Part shown: positions 1-5,876 of the stretch, piece by piece
How the letters are laid out: every line of letters starts with the position of its first letter
Position numbering within the stretch: position 1 is the stretch's first letter
Made by a program: the position numbers and the translations under genes
Notes under the pieces: model-generated
Databases searched by the model: none
Told to the model about the DNA's origin: nothing
What the model saw: the letters and a program-made list of their open reading frames with translations, nothing else
DNA from: an uncultured Clostridia bacterium
GTDB lineage: Bacteria; Bacillota; Clostridia; Oscillospirales; Ruminococcaceae
NCBI GenBank assembly: GCA_937906945.1
Contig: CALCUE010000055.1
Span: 1 to 5,881 of the forward strand
Direction of reading: 5' to 3'
Length of the DNA: 5,881 bases

Positions 1-123
1 GACCGTCTTTCCCGTTTGCTGCCGCAAACCGGTTTTCCAAACAAGGACAACCGCGACAGGAATGAAAAGAGCGAAAGGCGAAGGTTATAGCATCAAGGCG
101 AAAGCAAGGCACAAACAATATCA

Positions 124-139
124 TGGCGCTCCCGCGCCA
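124..139. repeat. Small GC-rich hairpin
   Basis: TGGCGC, a TCCC loop and GCGCCA form a perfect 6-bp stem. No T-run follows on the + strand, so it is not a standard terminator. It is the first of a cluster of hairpins upstream of the peptidase operon. Confidence 0.5.
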
Positions 140-174
140 AAGCCACAAAGGAAAGCTCGCGCATTCCTAAAAGT

Positions 175-224
175 CGCCCTCGCCGCAAAGGGCGGCGCTT
201 CGCGCCGCCGGTGCTTCCGCACCG
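175..224. repeat. Cluster of overlapping GC-rich hairpins
   Basis: Three or four stems share bases here. GGCGGCGC (191-198) pairs with GCGCCGCC (202-209) around a TTC loop, an 8-bp perfect stem. CGGTGC (209-214) pairs with GCACCG (219-224) around TTCC. The left arm of the first hairpin can instead pair upstream, either CGCCGC (181-186) with GCGGCG (192-197) or CGCCCT (175-180) with AGGGCG (189-194). These foldings are mutually exclusive. A-rich rather than T-rich sequence follows, so it is not an obvious terminator for + strand transcription. It could be an intergenic palindromic repeat, an attenuator-like leader or the end of an upstream transcript. Confidence 0.6.
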
Positions 225-253
225 AAAATAAAAAACGAAAAGTCCGTATCCAA

Positions 254-259
254 TATAAA
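254..259 (+). promoter_or_regulatory. Possible -10 box for the peptidase operon
   Basis: TATAAA sits in a short AT-rich island (TCCAATATAAATATCG) 23 nt before ATG 283. No recognisable -35 hexamer lies 16-18 nt upstream; that stretch is mostly A. The call therefore rests on a single hexamer and is weak. The true promoter may lie elsewhere in 1-250 or upstream of the window. Confidence 0.25.
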
Positions 260-268
260 TATCGACAG

Positions 269-274
269 AAAGGA
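269..274 (+). promoter_or_regulatory. Ribosome binding site of the pepV-like gene
   Basis: AAAGGA lies 8 nt before ATG 283. Together with the in-frame stop at 256-258 it fixes the start codon. Confidence 0.8.
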
Positions 275-282
275 AACGCGTC

Positions 283-1668
283 ATGGAAATCTGCGTCAAA
301 GAGATCGAAAAATTCATCGAGGATAACCGGGAGGCTATTCTCCGGGACATCGCGCGGCTGGTCGCCGTTCCGAGCATCGAGGGCGAACCAAAACCGGACG
401 CGCCTTTCGGCAGAGAGCCGAAACGGGCGCTGGAACTGGGTCTCGCCATCGCCGGGGAACTGGGTCTTTCGACGAAAAACTGCGAAAACTATATCGGCTA
501 CGCCGAGCTTGCCGGCGAGTCGGAAAAATATATCGCCACCATTACGCACCTGGACGTTGTGCCTGTCGGCGATGGTTGGGAGGAAGACCCCTTCACCGTC
601 CGGGGAAAAGAGGGCTACCTCATCGGGCGGGGCGTTATGGACGACAAAGGACCGAGCGTCCTCTGCCTCTACGCTCTGAAATACCTGAAAGAGAAAAACA
701 TTCCCCTTCGCTATACCGTCCGGGCGCTTTTGGGCGACAACGAGGAGACGAGAATGGGCGACGTGGAATATTACCTCGAAAACTATGAAGCGCCGGTTTT
801 CTGCTTCAGCCCCGATTCCGATTTCCCGGTCTGCAACGGCGAAAAGGGCATTTATCACAGCCTGATCGTCTCGAAGAACGCCCCCGAGACCGTGGTTTCC
901 ATCAAAGGCGGCTTCGCGCCCAACGCCATTCCCGATCGAGCTGAAGCGGTGCTCAAGCTGACAGGACCGGTACCGGAAGGCACCGCTTCCGTCAAAGTTT
1001 CGGAGGAAGACGGCCTTCTTACCCTGACGGCCTTCGGAAAAGGCGGCCACGCCTCCATGCCGGAGGGCACCGTCAACGCCATCGCCGTGCTCATTGACTA
1101 TATTCTGGAAAATCACCTTGTCTCCGAAGCGGAGGAACGGTATTTTGCCGTGCTCAAAAAACTCCACGCCAAAACGGACGGAAGCGGCGTTGACGCCGCC
1201 GCCGATGACGGAAAATTTTCGCCGCTCACCATGGTCGGCGGCATGATCGGTATCCGGGACGGCAGGTTCTTCCAGACCGTCGATTGCCGCTACCCCACCA
1301 ACACCAGCGGAAAACTCCTCACCGAAAAGCTCGAAAAAGCCGCCGGCGAGGCTGCCGACATTGTCGTTCTCGGCGACATGGAGCCTTTCTATATCGACCC
1401 CGAAAGCCCGGAAATTCGCGCCTGCCTTGACACCTATAACGAAGTCACCGGCGAAAACGCCGATTTCTATACCATGGGCGGCGGCACCTATGCCCGCCAC
1501 TTCCCCAACGCCGTTTCCTTCGGTCCGGAACATCCGGAGCGGGTCGCTCCGGCCTTTGCCGGTCCGGTCCACGGCGTGGACGAAGCGGCTTCCATCGACT
1601 ACCTTTTAGAGGCGCTGAAAATTTACATCATCACCCTTATTAAATTGCAGGGAGTGGATTTTTCGTGA
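283..1668 (+). CDS. pepV: Sapep/PepV-type M20 dipeptidase
   Basis: This gene encodes a cytosolic metallo-dipeptidase of the M20 family (PepV/Sapep group), expected to hydrolyse dipeptides at the end of intracellular peptide breakdown using two Zn2+ or Mn2+ ions. The 461 residues match the usual 460-470. By comparison with Lactobacillus PepV, the metal ligands appear to be H89 (in THLDVVP), D120 (GVMDDKG), E155, D178 and H430 (PVHGVDE), and the catalytic acid is E154 (GDNEE). N214 and H256 (GKGGHASMP) fit the transition-state residues of the inserted lid domain. A glycine-rich MGGGTYAR segment lies at 398-405. No signal peptide is visible. ATG 283 is the first possible start, because an in-frame stop lies at 256-258 and AAAGGA ends 8 nt upstream of it. 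The stop overlaps the next gene by 4 bp. All motifs are intact, so the family call is firm; the exact dipeptide preference is not readable. Confidence 0.95.
   Translation: MEICVKEIEKFIEDNREAILRDIARLVAVPSIEGEPKPDAPFGREPKRALELGLAIAGELGLSTKNCENYIGYAELAGESEKYIATITHLDVVPVGDGWEEDPFTVRGKEGYLIGRGVMDDKGPSVLCLYALKYLKEKNIPLRYTVRALLGDNEETRMGDVEYYLENYEAPVFCFSPDSDFPVCNGEKGIYHSLIVSKNAPETVVSIKGGFAPNAIPDRAEAVLKLTGPVPEGTASVKVSEEDGLLTLTAFGKGGHASMPEGTVNAIAVLIDYILENHLVSEAEERYFAVLKKLHAKTDGSGVDAAADDGKFSPLTMVGGMIGIRDGRFFQTVDCRYPTNTSGKLLTEKLEKAAGEAADIVVLGDMEPFYIDPESPEIRACLDTYNEVTGENADFYTMGGGTYARHFPNAVSFGPEHPERVAPAFAGPVHGVDEAASIDYLLEALKIYIITLIKLQGVDFS
1649..1654 (+). promoter_or_regulatory. Ribosome binding site deciding the GTG start of the M28 gene
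   Basis: AGGGAG lies inside the end of the pepV-like gene, 10 nt before GTG 1665. It supports the GTG start, which overlaps the preceding TGA as GTGA and implies translational coupling. Confidence 0.65.
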
Positions 1669-2573
1669 CCGACCTTTCCCGGGAAATTCTCGAAAACTGG
1701 CAGGTGCGCCACACCAAAAAGCAGAAAGCGGAATTCATCGCCTTTCTGAAGGAGCGTCTTCCGGAACTTTCGGTGGAAAAGGGCGGCGTTTTCGGCGGAA
1801 AGAACCTCGTTTTAGGGGACGTTTCGTCGGCGAAGGTGGTTTTTGGCGCGCACTATGACACCTGCGCCGTTCTGCCTTTCCCGAACATCGTCTTTCCGAA
1901 AAGCGTTCCGCTTTCGATCCTCTACGGCTTCGTCCCGGCGATTCCGCTCTGCCTTCTGATGGGACTTTTGACCTATCTTGTGGGCCGGTTCACCGACAGC
2001 TTCTGGCTTACGGAACTGGCGATCTTCCTGCCTCTCCTTCTTTTCATCTGGATGATCTATATCGGCGTTGCCAACCAGCACACCGCCAACGACAACACCT
2101 CCGGTGTTGTGACGCTTCTGGAGCTTTACGCTTCCCTTTCCGACGAGGAACGGAAAACCGCCGCCTTCGTCCTTTTCGATAACGAGGAACTGGGGCTTTT
2201 CGGCTCGGCGGCGTTTTATGAGGCGCACAAAAAAGAGATGAAGGAAAAGCTTCTTATCAACGCCGACTGCGTTTCCGACGGGGACGAACTTTGGCTCCTT
2301 CTCGGGAAAAAAGTTCCGCAGGATTTGGAAAACGCTCTTCGGGAGGCTTTTTCCGGCGTTACGACCAAAACCGTCACCGTCCGTCCCTCCCAAGGCAGTT
2401 TTTATCCCTCCGACCAGGCCAGTTTTCCGGTCTCGGTGGGCGCGGCGGCCTTCAAAAAAGGCTTTCTCGGTCTTTATCTGGACCGCATCCACACGAGCCG
2501 GGACACCGTTTTTGACGAGGAAAACATTCGGGTCTTCGTTTCCGGCTTTGAAAAATTCGTGAGAGCGCTATGA
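1665..2573 (+). CDS. M28-family metallopeptidase with an inserted two-helix membrane hairpin
   Basis: This 302-residue protein is a probable zinc aminopeptidase/exopeptidase of family M28. The expected metal-site and catalytic residues are present in order: H63 and D65 in GAHYDT, D143 in ANDNTSG, E174/E175 in DNEELGLFGS, D201 in NADC and H276 in RIHTSRDT. The odd feature is the distance from H63 to D143, about 80 residues, where simple soluble M28 enzymes have about 20. The extra segment holds two strongly hydrophobic stretches (about 81-106 and 114-136), predicted membrane helices joined by a short GRFTDSF loop. There is no N-terminal signal peptide, so both halves of the catalytic domain most likely face the cytosol. 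GTG start and stop overlap both neighbours by 4 bp, so it is coupled to the dipeptidase before it and the P-loop gene after it. Peptide hydrolysis near the inner membrane face is inferred; the substrate is unknown. Confidence 0.88.
   Translation: MTDLSREILENWQVRHTKKQKAEFIAFLKERLPELSVEKGGVFGGKNLVLGDVSSAKVVFGAHYDTCAVLPFPNIVFPKSVPLSILYGFVPAIPLCLLMGLLTYLVGRFTDSFWLTELAIFLPLLLFIWMIYIGVANQHTANDNTSGVVTLLELYASLSDEERKTAAFVLFDNEELGLFGSAAFYEAHKKEMKEKLLINADCVSDGDELWLLLGKKVPQDLENALREAFSGVTTKTVTVRPSQGSFYPSDQASFPVSVGAAAFKKGFLGLYLDRIHTSRDTVFDEENIRVFVSGFEKFVRAL
1905..2072 (+). other. Coding segment for the predicted membrane hairpin
   Basis: Residues about 81-106 and 114-136 of the M28 protein form two long hydrophobic runs separated by a short polar loop. 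They lie between the first (HYD) and second (ND) metal-binding motifs. The reading frame and all flanking motifs are continuous, so this is an in-frame domain insertion, not a frameshift artefact. Confidence 0.8.
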
Positions 2574-3070
2574 AAATCCATATCGTCGGTGGCAGCGGTT
2601 CCAGCAAAACGACGTTGGCAAAACAGCTTGCCGAAACCTACGGTCTTTCTCACGTCGATCTGGACGAATTTCAATGGGACAACAGCGGTTCTTACGGCGT
2701 CCGGCGACCGGAAGAGGAGCGGAACGCTCTTCTTGCGGCGGCGGTTTCGGAAGAAAACTGGGTGAATGAGGGCGTCTATTACGCCTGGGTCGAACCGTCC
2801 TTTCAAAAAGCGGATCTTATCGTTTTTCTCAAAACGCCCCTCTGGCTCTGCCGCTTTCGGGTGATCCGGCGGTTTTTCCGCCGGAAACTCGGCAAAGAGA
2901 GCGGAAAAAAAGAGAGCTTTTCCTCCCTTTGGGCGCTTCTTCGCTGGATGGGACGGTATAAAAAGAAAAACGAAAAAGAGATCGGAACGCTTTTGGAAAA
3001 GTTCGGCGGCAAGGTCCTCGTGACCAAAAGCGCCGACCCCTTCTCCCTTGTCAAAGAGCGCTTGGGATGA
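2570..3070 (+). CDS. Small P-loop NTPase, adenylate-kinase-like/FlaR 'topology modulation' type
   Basis: A 166-residue cytosolic protein of the P-loop kinase-like group often annotated as adenylate kinase or DNA topology modulation protein FlaR. The N-terminus MKIHIVGGSGSSKTTLAKQL carries a Walker A loop at residues 7-14. The usual glycine before the lysine is serine (S12), while K13 and T14 are kept. Other family signs are HVDLDEF (28-34), NWVNEG near 63-68, a hydrophobic ADLIVFL strand (81-87), then PLWLCRFRVIRR, which matches the usual [IL]P.WLC.[WY]R pattern. The segment from about 95 to 135 is very basic (RRFFRRK, KKKNEK) and may form the lid. ATG overlaps the M28 stop as ATGA with only a weak GTGAGAG upstream, so translation is probably coupled. 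The substrate is unknown, and the link to DNA topology in this family's name is historical, not shown here. Its last codons carry the -35 hexamer for polA. Confidence 0.85.
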   Translation: MKIHIVGGSGSSKTTLAKQLAETYGLSHVDLDEFQWDNSGSYGVRRPEEERNALLAAAVSEENWVNEGVYYAWVEPSFQKADLIVFLKTPLWLCRFRVIRRFFRRKLGKESGKKESFSSLWALLRWMGRYKKKNEKEIGTLLEKFGGKVLVTKSADPFSLVKERLG

Positions 3071-3076
3071 TACAAT
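3048..3076 (+). promoter_or_regulatory. Probable sigma-A promoter of polA
   Basis: TTGTCA (3048-3053) and TACAAT (3071-3076) each differ from the vegetative consensus by one base and are separated by exactly 17 nt. A TG at 3068-3069 gives an extended -10 (TG-A-TACAAT). The -35 lies in the last codons of the P-loop gene, and the TG belongs to its stop codon. Transcription would begin near 3083, leaving a leader of about 27 nt before the polA start. Confidence 0.75.
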
Positions 3077-3097
3077 AAAGACGAAATCCATTCCCAC

Positions 3098-3102
3098 GGA
3101 GG
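3098..3102 (+). promoter_or_regulatory. Strong ribosome binding site of polA
   Basis: GGAGG, 7 nt before ATG 3110, is a perfect Shine-Dalgarno core and fixes the polA start. Confidence 0.9.
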
Positions 3103-3109
3103 AATTTTT

Positions 3110-5707
3110 ATGAAACTTCTGGCCGTTGATTCCAACAGCATTATGAACCGGGCTTTTTACGGCATCAAGGTTTTGACCACTAAGGACGGCTTTTTTACCA
3201 ACGCCGTCTATGGCTTTCTGTCGATTCTGCTTTCCGCCGTTTCGGAGGTGAAACCGGACGAAGTCGTCTTCGCCTTCGACGTCCACGCGCCGACCTTCCG
3301 CCACAAAATGTACGACCAATATAAAGCCGGACGGCACCCGACGCCGCCGGAGCTTCTCGACCAGTTCCCGGTCATCAAGGAGCTTCTGGGCGACCTCGGC
3401 TATCCGGTTTTGGAAGTGGAAGGTTGGGAGGCCGACGACATCCTCGGCACCCTTTCCCGCCTTTGCGAGGAAAAGGGAGACGATTGCGTCATCGTCACCG
3501 GCGACCGGGACAGCCTTCAGCTCATCGGCCCCCACACGAAGGTGCGTCTTGCCACGACGAAAATGGGGTCTTCCGTTGCCGAAATGATGGACGAGGCCGC
3601 CGTTTTCGAGCGGTACGGCGTCAAGCCGAAAGATCTCATTGAGGTCAAGGCGCTGATGGGCGATTCCTCCGACAACATTCCCGGCGTTCCCGGGATCGGC
3701 GAAAAGACCGCCCTCGACCTTATTCAGAACTATCATTCCGTGGACTATATCTATGAGCATTTTGAGGAATTGGACTTAAAACCGGCGGCGAGAAAAAAGC
3801 TCGAGGCCGGAAAAGAGAGCGCCTATTTAAGCCGGACCCTCGGTACCATCGACCGGAAAGCGCCCATTGACCCCGACCTTTCCGCCTACCGGAAGAAAGA
3901 GGGCGATGAGGGAGCGGCGGTGGCGCTTCTCTATCGCCTTGAAATGCTCAAAATGATCGAAAAACTGGGGCTTGACCCCGCCAAAAGAACGGAAACGCCT
4001 CTTGAGCACGTCGAGACCCTGCCGGAAGCCAAAGTGACCGTCGCCGAGTCTTCGGCATTGGCAAACCTTGCCGATACCGTGCTCACTGACGTTCTGTTTG
4101 AGGCCGAAGGGGACGATCTTGTCGCTGTGGCCCTCGTTCGGGAGAACACCGTCACCGTTTTTGAAAACGACGGCTTCTTTTTCGACGCGGCGTTCGCCGC
4201 TTTCCTTGCCGGAAGCGCCGAAAAACGGGTGGACGACCTTAAATTCCTCGGGCGCTGGGCGAAGCTCCACCACGCTGAAATCAAAAACGTCACCATGGAC
4301 ACCGGTTTGGCCGGTTACATCCTCAACGTCTCCGGCGACGACTATTCCGTTTTGCATCTGGCCGCTATCTATCACACCCCGTCCATGCCTCTTTCCGGGG
4401 AAACGGAAGGACACGCCGGACTTTTGGAAAAAGCGGCGGCGTTCCCGGCTCTCTGTGACGCTTTGAAAAAAGCGCTGGAAGCGGACGGCGAACTTGCCCT
4501 CCTTTCCGACATCGAACTGCCGCTGGCCGGTGTTTTAGCCGACATGGAGCTTTCCGGTTTCCGGATCGACCCCGACGGCATCCGGGATTTTTCCGAAGAA
4601 CTCACCGCTTTGATCGACCGGCACGAGGCGACCATTTATGAGCTTGCCGGGGAGACTTTCAACATTCTTTCGCCGAAACAGCTCGGCGTTCTGCTTTTTG
4701 AAAAACTGGGTCTTCCGGCCAAAAAGAAGACCAAAAGCGGCTATTCCACCAGCGCCGACGTGCTGGAGGATTTAAGACCCTATCACCCCGTCATCGACGA
4801 AATTCTGGAATACCGGAAGCTCACAAAGCTTCGTTCCACCTACGTGGACGGACTTCTTTCGGCGTTGGCGCCGGACGGAAGGGTGCATACCCGTTTTAAC
4901 CAGAAGGAGACGCGAACCGGACGGATCAGCTCCCTGGAGCCGAATTTGCAGAACATTCCCATCCGCACGGAACTCGGCGCTCGGATGCGGGGCTTTTTCG
5001 TTGCCGAACCGGGGAAAGTTCTGATCGACGCGGACTATTCCCAGATCGAACTGCGGGTTTTGGCGCATCTTTCCGCCGATGAAGCCATGTGCCGGGCGTT
5101 CAACACCGGCGAGGACATCCACACCCAGACCGCCTCCCAGGTCTTCGGCGTGCCGGAGGATTTTGTGACGAGCCAGATGCGAAGCCGCGCCAAAGCCGTC
5201 AACTTCGGCATTGTCTATGGCATCAGCGCCTTCAGCCTTTCGGAAAACATCGGCGTTCCTTTCAAAGAGGCGCAGGACTATATCAAAAACTATCTTTCGA
5301 CCTACAGCGGCGTTGACCGCTATATGAAGGATTCCATCGAGGCGGCGAAAAAGAACGGCTACGCCGTCACGACCTATGGCCGCCGCCGTCACCTGCCGGA
5401 GCTTTTAAGCACCAATTTCGCGACCCGTTCCTTCGGGGAACGGGTCGCCCGGAATATGCCCATCCAGGGCACCGCCGCCGACATCATTAAATTGGCGATG
5501 GTCCGGGTGGCCAGACGGCTTTCGGAGGAGAAACTTTCCGCGAAACTCATTATGCAGGTGCACGACGAACTCATCGTCGAGGCGGCGGAGGATTGCGCCG
5601 AAAAGGCCGCCGAAATTCTGCGGTACGAAATGGAAAACGCCGTTTCCCTTTCCGTCCCCATGGAAGTGGACGTAAAGATCGGGAAAACGTGGCGGGAGGC
5701 GCACTGA
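3110..5707 (+). CDS. polA: DNA polymerase I with active 5' nuclease motifs and decayed proofreading domain
   Basis: This 865-residue enzyme fills gaps and removes RNA primers during lagging-strand synthesis and repair. Residues about 1-290 are the 5' nuclease, with its acidic ligands present: D7, D57, E107-D110 (WEADD), D132/D134 (GDRD), D185 and D188 (GDSSDNIPG, leading into a helix-hairpin-helix). Residues about 305-465 are the 3'-5' exonuclease-like domain, which looks inactive. The FDTE motif reads FEAE (330-333), NLKFD reads DLKFL (376-380), and the Y...D pair near 445-449 is F...C. Residues about 466-865 are the polymerase: motif A DADYSQIELR with D642, motif B R691/K695/F699/Y703, and motif C QVHDE with D819. 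F699 is Phe, as in E. coli F762. Length is normal for Gram-positive Pol I. It has its own promoter and ribosome binding site and is probably expressed apart from the peptidase unit. Confidence 0.98.
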   Translation: MKLLAVDSNSIMNRAFYGIKVLTTKDGFFTNAVYGFLSILLSAVSEVKPDEVVFAFDVHAPTFRHKMYDQYKAGRHPTPPELLDQFPVIKELLGDLGYPVLEVEGWEADDILGTLSRLCEEKGDDCVIVTGDRDSLQLIGPHTKVRLATTKMGSSVAEMMDEAAVFERYGVKPKDLIEVKALMGDSSDNIPGVPGIGEKTALDLIQNYHSVDYIYEHFEELDLKPAARKKLEAGKESAYLSRTLGTIDRKAPIDPDLSAYRKKEGDEGAAVALLYRLEMLKMIEKLGLDPAKRTETPLEHVETLPEAKVTVAESSALANLADTVLTDVLFEAEGDDLVAVALVRENTVTVFENDGFFFDAAFAAFLAGSAEKRVDDLKFLGRWAKLHHAEIKNVTMDTGLAGYILNVSGDDYSVLHLAAIYHTPSMPLSGETEGHAGLLEKAAAFPALCDALKKALEADGELALLSDIELPLAGVLADMELSGFRIDPDGIRDFSEELTALIDRHEATIYELAGETFNILSPKQLGVLLFEKLGLPAKKKTKSGYSTSADVLEDLRPYHPVIDEILEYRKLTKLRSTYVDGLLSALAPDGRVHTRFNQKETRTGRISSLEPNLQNIPIRTELGARMRGFFVAEPGKVLIDADYSQIELRVLAHLSADEAMCRAFNTGEDIHTQTASQVFGVPEDFVTSQMRSRAKAVNFGIVYGISAFSLSENIGVPFKEAQDYIKNYLSTYSGVDRYMKDSIEAAKKNGYAVTTYGRRRHLPELLSTNFATRSFGERVARNMPIQGTAADIIKLAMVRVARRLSEEKLSAKLIMQVHDELIVEAAEDCAEKAAEILRYEMENAVSLSVPMEVDVKIGKTWREAH

Positions 5708-5772
5708 AAGGCCTTTCCGGTTTGATTTTGGTCAATTGGAAACATTCTTGGCCCCCTTGTTAAAGAGCAAAG

Positions 5773-5809
5773 CCTGCGAGCGCCGCCTGTGGCGGAAGCA
5801 GCGAGCAGG
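5773..5809. repeat. Two-tier hairpin downstream of polA
   Basis: CCGCC (5783-5787) and GGCGG (5791-5795) pair around TGT. Outside them, CCTGC (5773-5777) can pair with GCAGG (5805-5809). The word GCGAGC occurs twice, at 5776-5781 and 5801-5806. No T-run follows, so this is not by itself a standard terminator. Confidence 0.5.
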
Positions 5810-5819
5810 GTTTGGCGCC

Positions 5820-5876
5820 GCGGTCAAAAAACGCGAGGAAGAGTGCGAAGCACCCGACGCGTTTTTCGGGTACCGC
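5820..5876. terminator. Possible intrinsic (bidirectional) terminator after polA
   Basis: AAAAACGCG (5827-5835) pairs perfectly with CGCGTTTTT (5858-5866). Inside the loop GTGC (5843-5846) pairs with GCAC (5850-5853) around GAA, and outside GCGGT (5820-5824) can pair with ACCGC (5872-5876). A stem with an A-tract on one side and a T-tract on the other is typical of terminators that work in both directions. Against this, the T-run is only five bases, the loop is large, and it lies over 110 nt past the polA stop. A structured repeat or RNA leader of a following gene is the alternative. Confidence 0.45.

Noticed and set aside
1..90. Open + frame from the window edge to TAG 88-90, a possible tail of an upstream gene
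   Set aside because: About 29 residues, hydrophilic, with no recognisable family signature; the other + frames are similarly open or end at 63-65. It cannot be told from non-coding DNA without the sequence to the left.
84..92. Possible - strand extended -10 (TG-C-TATAAC) that would drive a leftward gene
   Set aside because: No -35 hexamer lies at suitable spacing, and no clear ribosome binding site with a start codon follows before the window edge.
62..679. + strand open frame starting in the upstream region and running into the pepV-like gene
   Set aside because: Most of it overlaps the dipeptidase in another frame. The predicted protein is arginine/serine-rich with no recognisable domain, and no ribosome binding site precedes it.
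121..1572. Long - strand open frame (about 480 codons) opposite the pepV-like gene
   Set aside because: It lies almost wholly antisense to a gene with complete M20 motifs, has no recognisable domain, and is the kind of open antisense frame expected in GC-rich, codon-biased DNA.
3071..3109. Possible terminator between the P-loop gene and polA
   Set aside because: No stem with a following T-run is visible in the 39-bp gap; the TTTTT before the start codon is only the spacer between the ribosome binding site and ATG.
2474..3760. Long - strand open frame (about 430 codons) across the M28, P-loop and polA genes
   Set aside because: It spans three confident + strand genes, shows no family motifs, and is best read as a shadow frame.
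973..4818. Frequent CCGGAA/TTCCGG words (for example 973, 1408, 1525, 1761, 2708, 2881, 3853, 3889, 4022, 4209, 4813), considered as an uptake or restriction-linked motif
   Set aside because: All these copies fall inside genes where preferred codons such as CCG-GAA, CGG-AAG and TTC-CGG explain them. A genome-wide count against a codon-shuffled background would be needed to claim more.
5707..5716. Palindrome AAAGGCCTTT at the polA stop codon
   Set aside because: It has no loop, cannot form a useful RNA hairpin, and is short enough to be chance.
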